Positions 52,432-61,261 of a DNA stretch of 64,000 nt are shown here, piece by piece. The notes under the pieces are model-generated. The model was given only the letters and a program-made list of their open reading frames with translations. It was not told the DNA's origin and made no database searches. The stretch spans positions 124,001 through 188,000 of the forward strand of contig NZ_PIPY01000002.1 of assembly GCF_003987065.1 (NCBI RefSeq). Reading direction: 5' to 3'. The stretch comes from Pseudidiomarina insulisalsae. GTDB lineage: Bacteria; Pseudomonadota; Gammaproteobacteria; Enterobacterales; Alteromonadaceae. A program made the position numbers and the translations under genes. Positions within the stretch are counted from its first letter, which is position 1. Each line of letters starts with the position of its first letter.

Positions 52432-54015
52432 TTAGTTACTGCCTGCCGCGCTTGCTGACGTCGTTGCGTTGTAGTTTTCCACCCACTCACTCAGCAAGCG
52501 CACGCCATAACCGTTGCCCCCTGCCGGGTGGATACCACTGGCACTGGTAGCGTAGGCGTTGCCCGCCATGTCGATGTGGATCCAGGGCGTGTCTTTGGCG
52601 AAGTGCTGCAGCAAACGGGCACCCGCTTGCGCGCCCGGTGAACCGACGTTCTGAATATCGGCCAGCCAGCTATCGATAATGCCATCATAGGGCCCCAGCG
52701 GTAACTGCCAGACCAGTTCGCCAGTGGTTTCTCCGGCCGCTTTCATGGTGCTAATCAGGGCGTCATCGTCTGAAAAGATAGCGGCATAATCGGTACCAAC
52801 TGCCCGCACTTTCGAGCCTGTTAGCGTCGCGATATCGGCAATAGCCCGTGCTTTTAACTTATCCCGCGCGTACCAAATGCCGTCCGCCAGAATCAGGCGG
52901 CCTTCAGCGTCAGTGTTGACCACTTCAATGCGAGTACCATCTGCCGCATGCAGAACGTCGCCCGGTAAAATTGCGCTGCCTGAGATCAGGTTATGCGATA
53001 ACGGCACGACGCCGGCCACATTAAGCTCTGCCTCTTTACCGGCAAGCGCCATAACGGCACCCAACACAGCCGCACCGCCGGCTTTGTCGGTTTGCATACG
53101 CACAATGGAGCTGCCTGAGGTTTTCAGGTTATAACCACCGGTGTCAAAGGTATTGCCTTTTCCCACCAGCGCAATTGGCGCTTCATCGCCGCCACCTTGA
53201 TACTCGACCACTAACAGGTGGGCCTTATGCTGGCTACCCTGGCTTACACCGTAAAGCGCGCCCATGCCCATCTCTTTTACTTGCTCGGGGGTGTAAACCG
53301 TCGCTTTAATGTCGTAATTACTTACCGCAGTTTGGGCAAGTTCTGCGATTGCTTTGGGATAGCCGTCACTACCAGGTAGGTTAATGATGTCCCGCGCCAC
53401 AAATACGCCATGCGCTAAAGGCTGTGTGTCAGCATAAGTGTCGGCCGCGGCGTTGCTATTATCGCTATGCCAGTTAATCGTATAGTCAGGTCGTGCGGCG
53501 GGCTCGCTCTTATAGCGGTCAAAGCGATAATTGCGTAAGTCCATACCATGTGCCATTGCAGCGACCTGCTTAGCACTCAATCCCTTCGCGTGCATAACGA
53601 CAGTTTCTGTCGCCTCGCCTAACTGCGCCGCTACCTGGGCGCCCAGCTTCTCGGCGTCGGCGCGCGTCATATCAATACCGGTGCCGACCACCCATAAACG
53701 TTTCGCGTAAAAACCAGGTAGTGCCAGCAGCTCGACCTGTTGCCCGTGTTTACCGGTGAAATCTTCCATTGCCAGAGCATTCTGAACAATATTGCGTACT
53801 TGAGCGTCCCACATTTGTGGCAACGCAACCGTGCCGTCTTCCGTTTCGGAAGCAAGGAACACCAGCACGTCGGCATTATTTTTGTGTTCATGCGCAAACT
53901 GATGCTGGGTCTTTACGTAATCACTAAACGCGGCTTGCGCCTGAACATCTGTGCTGAGCGCCGCGCCACCTGCCAAAACAGTAGTCAACAGCACCGCCAT
54001 TATGTTTTTTTTCAT
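52432..54015 (-). CDS. Exported M17 leucyl aminopeptidase
   Basis: Zinc/manganese aminopeptidase, 527 residues. Unlike most PepA enzymes it has a signal peptide (MKKNIMAVLLTTVLAGGAAL to VQAQ), so it works in the periplasm. Active-site motifs: VGKGNTFDTGG (Lys, Asp), NLK further on, MQTDKAGGAA (Asp) and NTDAEGRLILAD (Asp, Glu, Arg). All metal ligands are present. It probably trims peptides delivered through TonB receptors. A 5' gap of 162 bp separates it from the divergent tRNA gene. Confidence 0.9.
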   Translation of the reverse strand: MKKNIMAVLLTTVLAGGAALSTDVQAQAAFSDYVKTQHQFAHEHKNNADVLVFLASETEDGTVALPQMWDAQVRNIVQNALAMEDFTGKHGQQVELLALPGFYAKRLWVVGTGIDMTRADAEKLGAQVAAQLGEATETVVMHAKGLSAKQVAAMAHGMDLRNYRFDRYKSEPAARPDYTINWHSDNSNAAADTYADTQPLAHGVFVARDIINLPGSDGYPKAIAELAQTAVSNYDIKATVYTPEQVKEMGMGALYGVSQGSQHKAHLLVVEYQGGGDEAPIALVGKGNTFDTGGYNLKTSGSSIVRMQTDKAGGAAVLGAVMALAGKEAELNVAGVVPLSHNLISGSAILPGDVLHAADGTRIEVVNTDAEGRLILADGIWYARDKLKARAIADIATLTGSKVRAVGTDYAAIFSDDDALISTMKAAGETTGELVWQLPLGPYDGIIDSWLADIQNVGSPGAQAGARLLQHFAKDTPWIHIDMAGNAYATSASGIHPAGGNGYGVRLLSEWVENYNATTSASAAGSN

Positions 54016-54106
54016 CTTCGGGTTTACTCCATTTTTTTACCTATTTACTAAGTGTAAACATCCAGCAGCGAGAATGCTAAAACAAGTGATTAATCGTTGA
54101 AGTGGG

Positions 54107-54135
54107 TAGACAATGCGGCGGTTTTTCCCTAGAAT
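54107..54135 (+). promoter_or_regulatory. Sigma-70 promoter of tRNA-Arg
   Basis: -35 TAGACA (54107-54112), 17-bp spacer and -10 TAGAAT (54130-54135), each one base from consensus, followed by a C-rich discriminator (TCCCGCC) as is usual for stringently controlled stable RNA genes. Between it and the tRNA lies TGTTTGC-AA-GCAAACA (54147-54162), a 7-2-7 palindrome in the leader. Confidence 0.7.
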
Positions 54136-54177
54136 TCCCGCCTGCTTGTTTGCAAGCAAACACTTCTTAGTAAATGC

Positions 54178-54254
<77 letters not shown>

Positions 54255-54442
54255 TATCTAGCGTGTTCCAGCGAAAGTATTTACGTACTAACATTTTCTT
54301 TGTGCCCAAATTGGGAGCAAAATTTACGTTACCCTGCTTTTTTACTTCAGTCTTGATCTTTAGCTGCATCGCCACTTCGCAGAACGATTGACCGACGCTT
54401 CGTTGTAGCTCGCCTGAACATCCCAGCTTGAAGAAACCTAAA
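54255..54442. other. Non-coding stretch between tRNA-Arg and hipBA operators
   Basis: No gene is supported. The reverse frame across the tRNA (54037-54375) is a false frame produced by the tRNA itself. No integrase, and no second copy of the tRNA 3' end that could mark an attachment site, was seen in the following 10 kb. With the operator region (to 54586) the gene-free stretch is 332 bp. Confidence 0.5.
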
Positions 54443-54539
54443 TTACGTCGTGGCGTAAAATTATTGCTTTTGCGCCAAAGCGTATATTGACATCTTTTCC
54501 GCTCTAGCGTATATTGCGAAATATTACGCTATGGCGTAT
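54443..54539. promoter_or_regulatory. Four HipB operators at exact 27-bp spacing
   Basis: Four imperfect palindromes of 16 bp start at 54443 (TTACGTCGTGGCGTAA), 54470 (TTGCGCCAAAGCGTAT), 54497 (TTCCGCTCTAGCGTAT) and 54524 (TTACGCTATGGCGTAT), each exactly 27 bp from the last. Shared form: TTnCG-n6-GCGTAw, with G/T variants. They flank and overlap the hipB promoter, as the four operators of E. coli hipBA do. Confidence 0.82.
54487..54515 (+). promoter_or_regulatory. Sigma-70 promoter of hipBA
   Basis: -35 TTGACA (54487-54492, perfect), 17-bp spacer, -10 TATATT (54510-54515). Operator 3 covers the spacer end and part of the -10, operator 2 abuts the -35, and operator 4 lies at the expected transcription start, so HipB would repress by blocking polymerase. 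Confidence 0.78.
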
Positions 54540-54586
54540 AGTCATCAGATTCGCTATGGAACGAAACATTTCGGAGCAATCGAATC

Positions 54587-54841
54587 ATGAATATCACCCG
54601 ACCCGAGCAGCTGAGTGCATTAGTTAAAGACTACCGAAATAAACAAGGTCTCACGCAGGCAAATATTGCTGAGCTTGTCGGCATCCGTACTGCTACTGTT
54701 TCGAACTTCGAAAATAACCCTGAGACGTGTAAGTTAGAAACCGTTTTCAAAATTCTGGCGGCTCTCAATCTAAAAATTGATATAACGACCCGTAACCAAG
54801 TACAAAACGAAAACGCCTCCCAATGGAATGAAGGATGGTAG
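54587..54841 (+). CDS. hipB: HipB-type antitoxin/repressor
   Basis: 84 residues, an XRE-type helix-turn-helix: LSALVKDYRNKQGLTQANIAELVGI then TATVSNFENNPETCKLETVFKILAALNL, as in E. coli HipB (88 residues). It ends in NEGW, resembling the C-terminal tail that in HipB includes a terminal Trp. It binds the four upstream operators and should neutralise HipA. It starts 3 bp before hipA in frame order (stop at 54841, hipA ATG at 54845), so it is co-translated. GGAG precedes the ATG. With hipA broken, it may persist as a free repressor. Confidence 0.88.
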   Translation: MNITRPEQLSALVKDYRNKQGLTQANIAELVGIRTATVSNFENNPETCKLETVFKILAALNLKIDITTRNQVQNENASQWNEGW

Positions 54842-54844
54842 CCC

Positions 54845-56032
54845 ATGGACAAGCTTGATGTTTATATGAACGGCATTAAGGTTGGCGAATATACCCGAAC
54901 GCGAAGCGGAGCGAATCAGTTCACCTATGACAAAAACTGGTTGGTATCACCCGGACGACGCAGCATTTCCATGTCATTACCACTTCAAAGCACCCGGCAC
55001 GAGGGGCCAGAAGTTTATAACTTTTTTGACAATCTTATTCCTGACTCTCGTGAAATTCGTGAGCGCATTGTCGCGCGTTTCCAGGCTAATTCGACCGAGC
55101 CATTTGATATCCTGGCACAAATCGGACGTGATTGCGTTGGCGCCATTCAGCTGATTCCCCACCACTCTCCAGCACCCAATATTAAACGTATTGAAGCCAG
55201 CCCACTCAGCGACAAACAAGTTGGCAAAATCCTGAGGGGATATCAATCTAAAACCCCGCTAGGCATGTTAAAGGACGAGCGGGACTTCCGTATATCACTT
55301 GCCGGGGCGCAAGAAAAAACGGCATTAATGTTTCGCGACGGACAATGGCATTTACCGCATAACGCGACGCCAACAACTCATATTATCAAGTTACCCATTG
55401 GCGAAATTCAGTCCCATGACCGCGTCATCGACATGAAGCACAGCGTTGAAAATGAATATTTGTGCTTAAAAATCGCCAAAGCCTACGGATTTGACGCGGC
55501 AAATTGCGAGATCATCACACCCGACGGCATGAAAGCACTCGCCGTGGAACGCTTTGACCGCAAGCTCAGCGCAGATGGCTCTTGGATTATGCGCCTTCCC
55601 CAAGAAGACTTCTGCCAGGTCATAGGTACCTCGCCAGCCAGAAAATATGAAACCGATGGCGGCCCAGCAATCGCAACAATCATGAAGGAACTGCTGGGCT
55701 CAGCGAATCCCATGGAAGGCCGCCATGTGTTTATGCGCGCCCAGGTTTTATTTTTGTTATTGGGTGCTACGGACGGTCATGCGAAGAACTTTTCAATTTT
55801 TATCGAGCGAGGAAGCCAATATCGTCTCACACCTCTCTATGACATCTTGTCAGCCTTTCCCGCCATTAGTAAAAAGGGCTTACACGAAAAAGATCTCAAG
55901 CTGGCCATGTCTCTCAAAGGTCGTCGGGGAAGAAAGTACGAATGTCGTATGATTCGTCGCGAGCACTTTCTGGCAACAGCTAAAGACGTCGACTTCAGTG
56001 AAGATTCCATGAATGGAATATTGGATTGTTAA
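54845..56032 (+). pseudogene. hipA: hipA kinase toxin, truncated by IS21-family insertion (N-terminal 394 residues)
   Basis: Serine/threonine kinase toxin; in E. coli HipA phosphorylates GltX and causes persistence. Kinase residues seem intact: Ser in RISLAGAQEKTAL (E. coli S150), GATDGHAKN (D309) and LYDILSAFP (D332). The frame is native through ILD at 56026; the IS then supplies only Cys and a TAA, giving a 395-residue product. Joining 54845-56026 to 58462-58590 (removing the IS and one TGGAT) restores a 436-residue protein, close to the 440 of E. coli. The missing 42 residues are the C-terminal helices, so the product is probably unstable or inactive, though the kinase core is complete. 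Confidence 0.9.
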
Positions 56033-56159
56033 TGGCCAACTAAACTGACCCACTTTCGGCCATTAATTTTGATCCACTTCTCGTGGCTTCGGCCACATTT
56101 TTCTGTACCGTTTCCCGTTCAACTAGAAACGCGGGGGCGGCACATTGAAGGAGTGGACA

Positions 56160-57659
56160 GTGATACACAAAATAAAATCGATGTACGACAACGGCCAGGG
56201 ACTCTCGATCCGCGCCATTAGCCGAGAGTTGAACATCTCGCGAAACACCGTGAAAAAATACTTAACGATGGACGTTCAAGGCATCAGCGTTATGATGGAA
56301 GATACCTCGCGACAAAAGTGGCTTGATGGCTATCGCGATTACCTGATTAACCAGCTCAAAGACTACCCCAAGTTGTCCGCAGTGAAGCTCATGCGCCGAT
56401 TATGTCGCAAGGTAGGCAAGCTGCCCATCTCCGAGCGCAGCATGCGCCGTTACGTGCAAAACTTAAAAGCAGAGGTTGCTGTCGGACAGTATCGGTATTA
56501 TGAACCCATCATCGAAACTGTTCCCGGTGTGCAGTGCCAGGTCGATCCCGGCGAGCTTCGTGGCGTACTTATAAATGGTAAGCCACACACGGTTTACTTT
56601 GTTGCATTCGTGCTCTCATACAGCCGCCTCATTTATGTAGGCTTTTCCTTGCAGCCCCTGAATACGCAGCGCTTTATTGAGATGCATGACGAAGCGTTTC
56701 GCTACTTCGGAGGCGTGACTGAAGAGTGCGTTTATGACCAAACCAAGTTGGTCGTACTGAGCGAAGAATATCGCGAGCTCAAACTCAATCAACGCTTTGC
56801 GCAATACGCTACGGCGGCATCATTTCATATTCATGCTTGCGAAGGCTTTGATCCGGAGAGCAAAGGCAAGGTTGAAGCAGCAGTTAAGTACGTCAAACAA
56901 GACTGCCTGTATGGTGAGTCGTTCCGCAGTGAAGCAGAGCTTCGTGCTTACACGCTTGATTGGCTAAATGACGTCGCCAACATCCGAGTGCATGGCACCA
57001 CCAAAGAGCAGCCGCAGAGCCATTATGACCGCTCGGAGCGGTCACACATGAACCACTATAACGTAGCGATGGGCAGTTTAGACAACACGCCCATGCAAAC
57101 ACGTAAAGTCGACAAAACGGGGTTGATATCCTGGGCCTCGAACAAGTACTCAGTGCCTATGGAATGGCAACAAAGCCGGGTTGGTGTCAGTGAGGCCAAT
57201 GGCCAATTACTCTTACTCGCCCCTGCCACCGGTGAGCTTATTGGTCAACACACGGTCAGTCTTGATAAAGGCCTTATTATCAAAAACCGCGACCATTACC
57301 GCGACAAAACTCAGGCGGTAGAAGCGCTTGAAACATGCCTCAATGAGCGTCTTGGTGTCGATGTTGGCCGTGCGATTGCGGCACAGTTCAAAGTAACCAT
57401 GCCCCGGTTTTATAAAGACCAACTGCGCGGAGCTCTGGATGTATTAAAGCACTACGGTGAGCTACCAGCGGCACTTACAGGCCACTTGCTTGAGCGAGAA
57501 GAGTTAACGGCGAGCAAGATGCGTGAGCATATCGATGCATGGTTCAGTGCCGAGCAGCGCGGACGTAGGGTCGATGACGAGGATGATAGATCGGTAACCA
57601 TCGATTTAAGCATGTACCGCCGTATCAGTCACGTTAACGCGCAACGGAGCCTATCATGA
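56160..57659 (+). CDS. istA: IstA transposase (IS21 family)
   Basis: DDE transposase of 499 residues. An N-terminal helix-turn-helix (GLSIRAISRELNISRNTVKKYL) precedes the catalytic core: Asp in QCQVDPGE (about 130), Asp in CVYDQTK (about 195) and Glu in SKGKVEAAVKYVK (about 240). The GTG at 56160 is chosen because AAGGAG lies 6 nt before it; a TTG five codons upstream is also in frame. Its stop overlaps the start of istB by 4 bp (ATGA). Confidence 0.9.
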   Translation: MIHKIKSMYDNGQGLSIRAISRELNISRNTVKKYLTMDVQGISVMMEDTSRQKWLDGYRDYLINQLKDYPKLSAVKLMRRLCRKVGKLPISERSMRRYVQNLKAEVAVGQYRYYEPIIETVPGVQCQVDPGELRGVLINGKPHTVYFVAFVLSYSRLIYVGFSLQPLNTQRFIEMHDEAFRYFGGVTEECVYDQTKLVVLSEEYRELKLNQRFAQYATAASFHIHACEGFDPESKGKVEAAVKYVKQDCLYGESFRSEAELRAYTLDWLNDVANIRVHGTTKEQPQSHYDRSERSHMNHYNVAMGSLDNTPMQTRKVDKTGLISWASNKYSVPMEWQQSRVGVSEANGQLLLLAPATGELIGQHTVSLDKGLIIKNRDHYRDKTQAVEALETCLNERLGVDVGRAIAAQFKVTMPRFYKDQLRGALDVLKHYGELPAALTGHLLEREELTASKMREHIDAWFSAEQRGRRVDDEDDRSVTIDLSMYRRISHVNAQRSLS

Positions 57660-58399
57660 ACCAGTTAGACAATGTCGCTAAACAGCTTCGCACCTTACGC
57701 TTAGGTGCAACCGCGAGCCAGTTGGCCACTCTGGTGGCCACGGCTGAAGCCAATGAAGAATCCTACTTAAGCTTCGCTGAATCGTTGGTGTCACATGAAA
57801 TCACTCAACGCAACGTGAACCGAATAAAACGCCACTACAAACAGGCACAGTTCCCAAATGAAAAACGTCTCGACTTGTTCGATTATCGCCACCAGACCAC
57901 GGTAACTAAGCGCCAAATCAATGGGTTACTCGATTTTAGTTTTATCGATGAACGCCAAAATGTGATTTTTATCGGCCCGCCGGGCGTGGGCAAGACCCAC
58001 CTGGCCATTGGGATCGGTCATGAAGCAGTCCAGGCCGGATACAAAGTTCTGTTCAGAAACGCATTGACGCTCGTTGAGGAACTAGAGCTTGCCGAAATGA
58101 AGGGAGAGCTGAAAAAACGGCTCACACAGCTAAGCAAATACGACCTCATTATCATTGATGAGTTGGGTTACTTACCCATGTCGCGGCAGTCTCGTTACAA
58201 CTTGTTCCAGCTTATCAATAACCTGTACGAATATCGGTCTATCATCCTGACCACGAACAAGGATTTTACCAGTTGGGGTGAGTTCTTCCATGATGACAAT
58301 GTGGCGGTACCGATCATCGATCGTATCATCCATCACTCACACATATTTATGCTCGGAGGAGAAAGCTATCGACTGAAGGAAAAAGTTAGCAAAACCTGA
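57656..58399 (+). CDS. istB: IstB helper ATPase (IS21 family)
   Basis: DnaA-like AAA+ ATPase of 247 residues that assembles and stimulates IstA. Walker A in IGPPGVGKTHLAI (about 105), Walker B in LIIIDELGYLPM (about 163), sensor I-like TTNKDF. Start coupled to istA by ATGA. It ends 3 bp before the right inverted repeat. Confidence 0.93.
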   Translation: MNQLDNVAKQLRTLRLGATASQLATLVATAEANEESYLSFAESLVSHEITQRNVNRIKRHYKQAQFPNEKRLDLFDYRHQTTVTKRQINGLLDFSFIDERQNVIFIGPPGVGKTHLAIGIGHEAVQAGYKVLFRNALTLVEELELAEMKGELKKRLTQLSKYDLIIIDELGYLPMSRQSRYNLFQLINNLYEYRSIILTTNKDFTSWGEFFHDDNVAVPIIDRIIHHSHIFMLGGESYRLKEKVSKT

Positions 58400-58461
58400 T
58401 CGCAGGTGGGTCAATTTTATTGGCCAAAAGTGGATCAATTTTAATGGCCATTGACATGGAT

Positions 58462-58590
58462 GAAATGGCTACGCGAACGGAAGATGTCATACAAACAGTT
58501 GCGAGTGAATTACCCGCTACGTTCCCCAGCTTTATTGCTGATCCGATCTTCGATGGCATGCGCAGATATGCACAGCGGCTTGCGCGGTAG
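58462..58590 (+). pseudogene. hipA: hipA C-terminal fragment downstream of the IS
   Basis: 42 codons plus TAG (58588-58590) in frame with hipA after removal of the IS and one target copy. The text EMATRTEDVIQTVASELP...FDGMRRYAQRL matches the amphipathic C-terminal helices of HipA. No start or ribosome site for separate expression is evident. Confidence 0.85.
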
Positions 58591-58764
58591 GTGTACTGCG
58601 TAGACAGCGCTGCAGCGGTCAAGAATTCACTTCCTTTAAGGCCTCAATTCATTCTGCGATTGGTTCTAAAAATGGGGGGATTACAATCTAAGCTTAGTCG
58701 CACTTTACCGTTTATTGTGATGTGATTTTTTAGTATCTTCGCTTCTCAACTGGGAGTTTTTAGA

Positions 58765-59298
58765 ATGTCAGCATCACTTCGTAGAGTAAGCCGCTCACTT
58801 CATTTGTGGATATCGCTAGGTATCTTCATTCCTGTGGTTATCGTTATTGGTAGCGGGTTATTGCTGCAAGTTAAAAAAGAAGTGGACTGGATCCAACCTC
58901 CCACACAAAAAATGGCAAAAGGCGCACCGACACTTAGTTTTGCTGAAATTATCGACGCAGTTGCCCAAGTCCCTCAGGCAGAGGTTAGCAGCTGGGATGA
59001 TATCGATAGGCTTGATGTAAGACCAAGCAAAGGGATTGTTAAAGTCCGCGGGAATAACCACTGGGAAGTACAGCTAGACGCAAAGAGCGGTGATGTATTA
59101 CAAGTCGCCTACCGCCGCGCCGACACGATTGAAGCCATTCATGATGGCAGTTGGTTCTTTGAAGGTGCCAAGCTGTACGTTTTCTTACCCGCTGCTATTT
59201 TGCTGTTCGTGTTATGGATAACCGGGCTGGTCATGTTAGTCACAACCCTGAAAAGCAAATACCGTAAACACTATTATCAATCAAAGCGCCATAGATAA
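58765..59298 (+). CDS. Small PepSY-associated membrane protein
   Basis: 177 residues. It has a first helix after RRVSRSLHLWISLGIFIPVVI, a periplasmic PepSY-like domain (about 45-130, with DVRPSKGIVKVRGNNHWEVQLDAKSGDVL) and a last helix (AILLFVLWITGLVMLVTTL) followed by a basic tail. The family sits beside metal or haem receptors and may pass electrons to reduce an imported metal complex. It converges on a TonB receptor with an 18-bp overlap, so the pair are neighbours but not one transcript. Confidence 0.78.
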   Translation: MSASLRRVSRSLHLWISLGIFIPVVIVIGSGLLLQVKKEVDWIQPPTQKMAKGAPTLSFAEIIDAVAQVPQAEVSSWDDIDRLDVRPSKGIVKVRGNNHWEVQLDAKSGDVLQVAYRRADTIEAIHDGSWFFEGAKLYVFLPAAILLFVLWITGLVMLVTTLKSKYRKHYYQSKRHR

Positions 59299-61188
59299 GT
59301 TGAGTTGCACACTCCTGCCGTGGGCAAACGCCGCTTGTTCATCTGCGCTCACATAATAGAGTTCATCGGTTACATTACGAATGCTCGTGCTCAACACGGT
59401 GTGCTCAGTCAGTTGCCACGAAGCGCCAGCATCAACGAGAAACACACTCTCTAATGCACGCTCACCAGCCGCCGAGCGTGTTTTGTCTGCCCGGTACTGC
59501 AAGGTAGAAAACAAGCGCATGGCATCAAATTGGTAGGTAAGCTCCATGCGTTGCGTATTGGCGGGGATATCAGCAACGGTATTTCCCTCCTCGTCTACGC
59601 CCCTTACCCAGGCACCACTTAAGGCAAAATTGAAGTGACTGTGGCGAGGTTGCCAGCTGAAATGATAAGTCGCGCCTTTCACTGTAGCGCGATCGAGATT
59701 GGCATACTGCAACAGGTCATTACTGAGCGATACCCGTTCAATGTAGTTATCAATGCGTTGATAAAACACACTGATATCGCCACTGAATTGCGTACTGTTA
59801 TAAGCTACTCCACCTTGTAGGTTCATGGCTTGTTCAGTAGCTAAGTTTACGTCACCCCGCACGGTTCCGCGTGGTGTTTCGCCCGAGAAGAAACGCTCGG
59901 TCAATGTAGGGTTTCTATACGCACTCGAAATATACAGGTTAGCTGACCAATGTGGCGTGAACGCATAGTTAGCTCCGGCAAAGCCACTGATATTGGTGTT
60001 GGTGCTATGTTGGCCCTTATTCTCTTGTCGCAGCCAGTCGAGTCGCACACCAGCTGCGAGCGCAACATTTCCAATGCGACGTGATGTATCCACGACACCC
60101 GCCAACCCCAGTTCATCTGCAGTAAGCGATTGCACACGATACACCTCTTGTGCTGCCAGGGTTAATTCGCGTTCATCAATGACGACATTTTCGCGACCGT
60201 TCAGTTGCAGTTGCCAATTCATTTGCCATTGGGCTAGTTGTGCTTTACTGCCCATATCTGCACCAAAGTTGAGGGCTTGATTGCTGCTTTGATTAATGCG
60301 ACGACCGGGGCGCAGCGTGTTGCTATCTAATTGCGATTGATGCCACCACAAATTACCGGTAACCGCAGCGCCGTTATCGCTTGCCAATACATTATCGAAG
60401 GCAAAATTGAGCTTGCCAAGCCAGTGTCGATTGGTTGGGTACGTGGTGATTTTACTCTGAGGAAAGTCGCTACTTGATTTACCCACATCTTGACTGTCTG
60501 AGTAGAGTGTCCACGCTTCTTTCAGACCCGCTTTTTCTGGTCGATGACGTACAAAAAATGCCGTCTGCTCGTATTGGTCGAAGAGCGCCCTGCCGTTTGC
60601 ATCCTTACCATTACCTGCGTTGCGATACGCGACTTTCCAATCGGTATTTCGATGAAAGCCGGTATAGCTGTAATCTTGACCTCCCTGATTACTATTCCAG
60701 CCGACTTGTAGCTGGTGTCCAAATGGCTCTTTCATGCGCAAATTCACCGCGCCACCAATAGCGCCTGAGCCTAAGTAGGTCGAGGCAGCGCCTGGAATAA
60801 CCGCTACCGAGCTAATAAACGAAGGGGGAATAAAATCGACACTCGCCCCCGCTCGGCGATCACTTAGAATCGGGACACCGTCGATCAAGGACTGAATCCG
60901 CCAGCGAGAAAACCCGCGGATACTGATGTTCTGTAGTTGTCCGCCCTGACCATTGAGGCTGATTAATGGCGACTGTGTGAGCAAATCATTTAGATGTGTG
61001 GGGGCCACCAAGTTTGCTTGATCATAGTCGTATTGTGTGAAGATTCGTGACAGTGTTTCGTGATAATACGGATGCTGCCCAGTTACCGTAACCCGCTCTA
61101 CTTGCTGTGCAGTCGAGCTCGGCACTAGCACGCAGCCGAATGCGAGGAAGCCAGAAACTCTCAGTAGCAATGAAGAATTGAAATTCAT
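59281..61188 (-). CDS. TonB-dependent receptor
   Basis: Outer-membrane receptor of 635 residues. The ATG at 61188 gives a signal peptide (LLLRVSGFLAFGCVLVPSSTA); a longer frame to 61230 adds a leucine-rich piece without a ribosome site. TonB-box-like ERVTVTGQHP, plug motif ISIRGFSRWRIQSLIDGVPILSD and AASTYLGSGAIGGAVNLRMK, and a barrel ending VQLNLSMAL (C-terminal Leu, not the usual aromatic). The plug with a single-Trp FSRWRI style resembles receptors for metal chelates; substrate unknown. The PepSY partner at 58765 suggests iron or copper. Confidence 0.84.
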   Translation of the reverse strand: MNFNSSLLLRVSGFLAFGCVLVPSSTAQQVERVTVTGQHPYYHETLSRIFTQYDYDQANLVAPTHLNDLLTQSPLISLNGQGGQLQNISIRGFSRWRIQSLIDGVPILSDRRAGASVDFIPPSFISSVAVIPGAASTYLGSGAIGGAVNLRMKEPFGHQLQVGWNSNQGGQDYSYTGFHRNTDWKVAYRNAGNGKDANGRALFDQYEQTAFFVRHRPEKAGLKEAWTLYSDSQDVGKSSSDFPQSKITTYPTNRHWLGKLNFAFDNVLASDNGAAVTGNLWWHQSQLDSNTLRPGRRINQSSNQALNFGADMGSKAQLAQWQMNWQLQLNGRENVVIDERELTLAAQEVYRVQSLTADELGLAGVVDTSRRIGNVALAAGVRLDWLRQENKGQHSTNTNISGFAGANYAFTPHWSANLYISSAYRNPTLTERFFSGETPRGTVRGDVNLATEQAMNLQGGVAYNSTQFSGDISVFYQRIDNYIERVSLSNDLLQYANLDRATVKGATYHFSWQPRHSHFNFALSGAWVRGVDEEGNTVADIPANTQRMELTYQFDAMRLFSTLQYRADKTRSAAGERALESVFLVDAGASWQLTEHTVLSTSIRNVTDELYYVSADEQAAFAHGRSVQLNLSMAL

Positions 61189-61202
61189 GATATCCAGCAG
61201 CA

Positions 61203-61237
61203 AAAATAAAAACGGCAGTGCAAGCAGCACCGCCGTT
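61203..61237 (-). terminator. Rho-independent terminator of the BNR-repeat gene
   Basis: On the minus strand an 11-bp stem (61227-61237 with 61211-61221, one mismatch) closes a 5-nt loop and is followed by a T-rich tract TTTATTTT (61203-61210). It lies 25 bp after the stop of the upstream gene. Confidence 0.82.
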
Positions 61238-61261
61238 TGAACTGAAATAAAAGCCGTACGT

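Larger units (their letters stand above)
56027..58456 (+). mobile_element. IS21-family insertion sequence, 2430 bp, in hipA
   Basis: Ends are TGTTAATGGCCA (left, 56027) and, on the other strand, TGTCAATGGCCA (right, 58456), matching at 38 of 49 positions. The target duplication is TGGAT (56022-56026 and 58457-58461). Each end carries two tandem 24-bp repeats beginning GGCCA (left 56034-56081, right 58402-58449), as is usual for IS21. It contains istA and istB on the plus strand, both open, so the element looks complete and potentially active. The intact TSD suggests a fairly recent insertion. Confidence 0.94.

Noticed and set aside
54255-58764. tRNA-linked integrative island
   Set aside because: hipBA lies next to tRNA-Arg, but no integrase and no repeat of the tRNA 3' end was found; the only mobile element is the IS21 copy.
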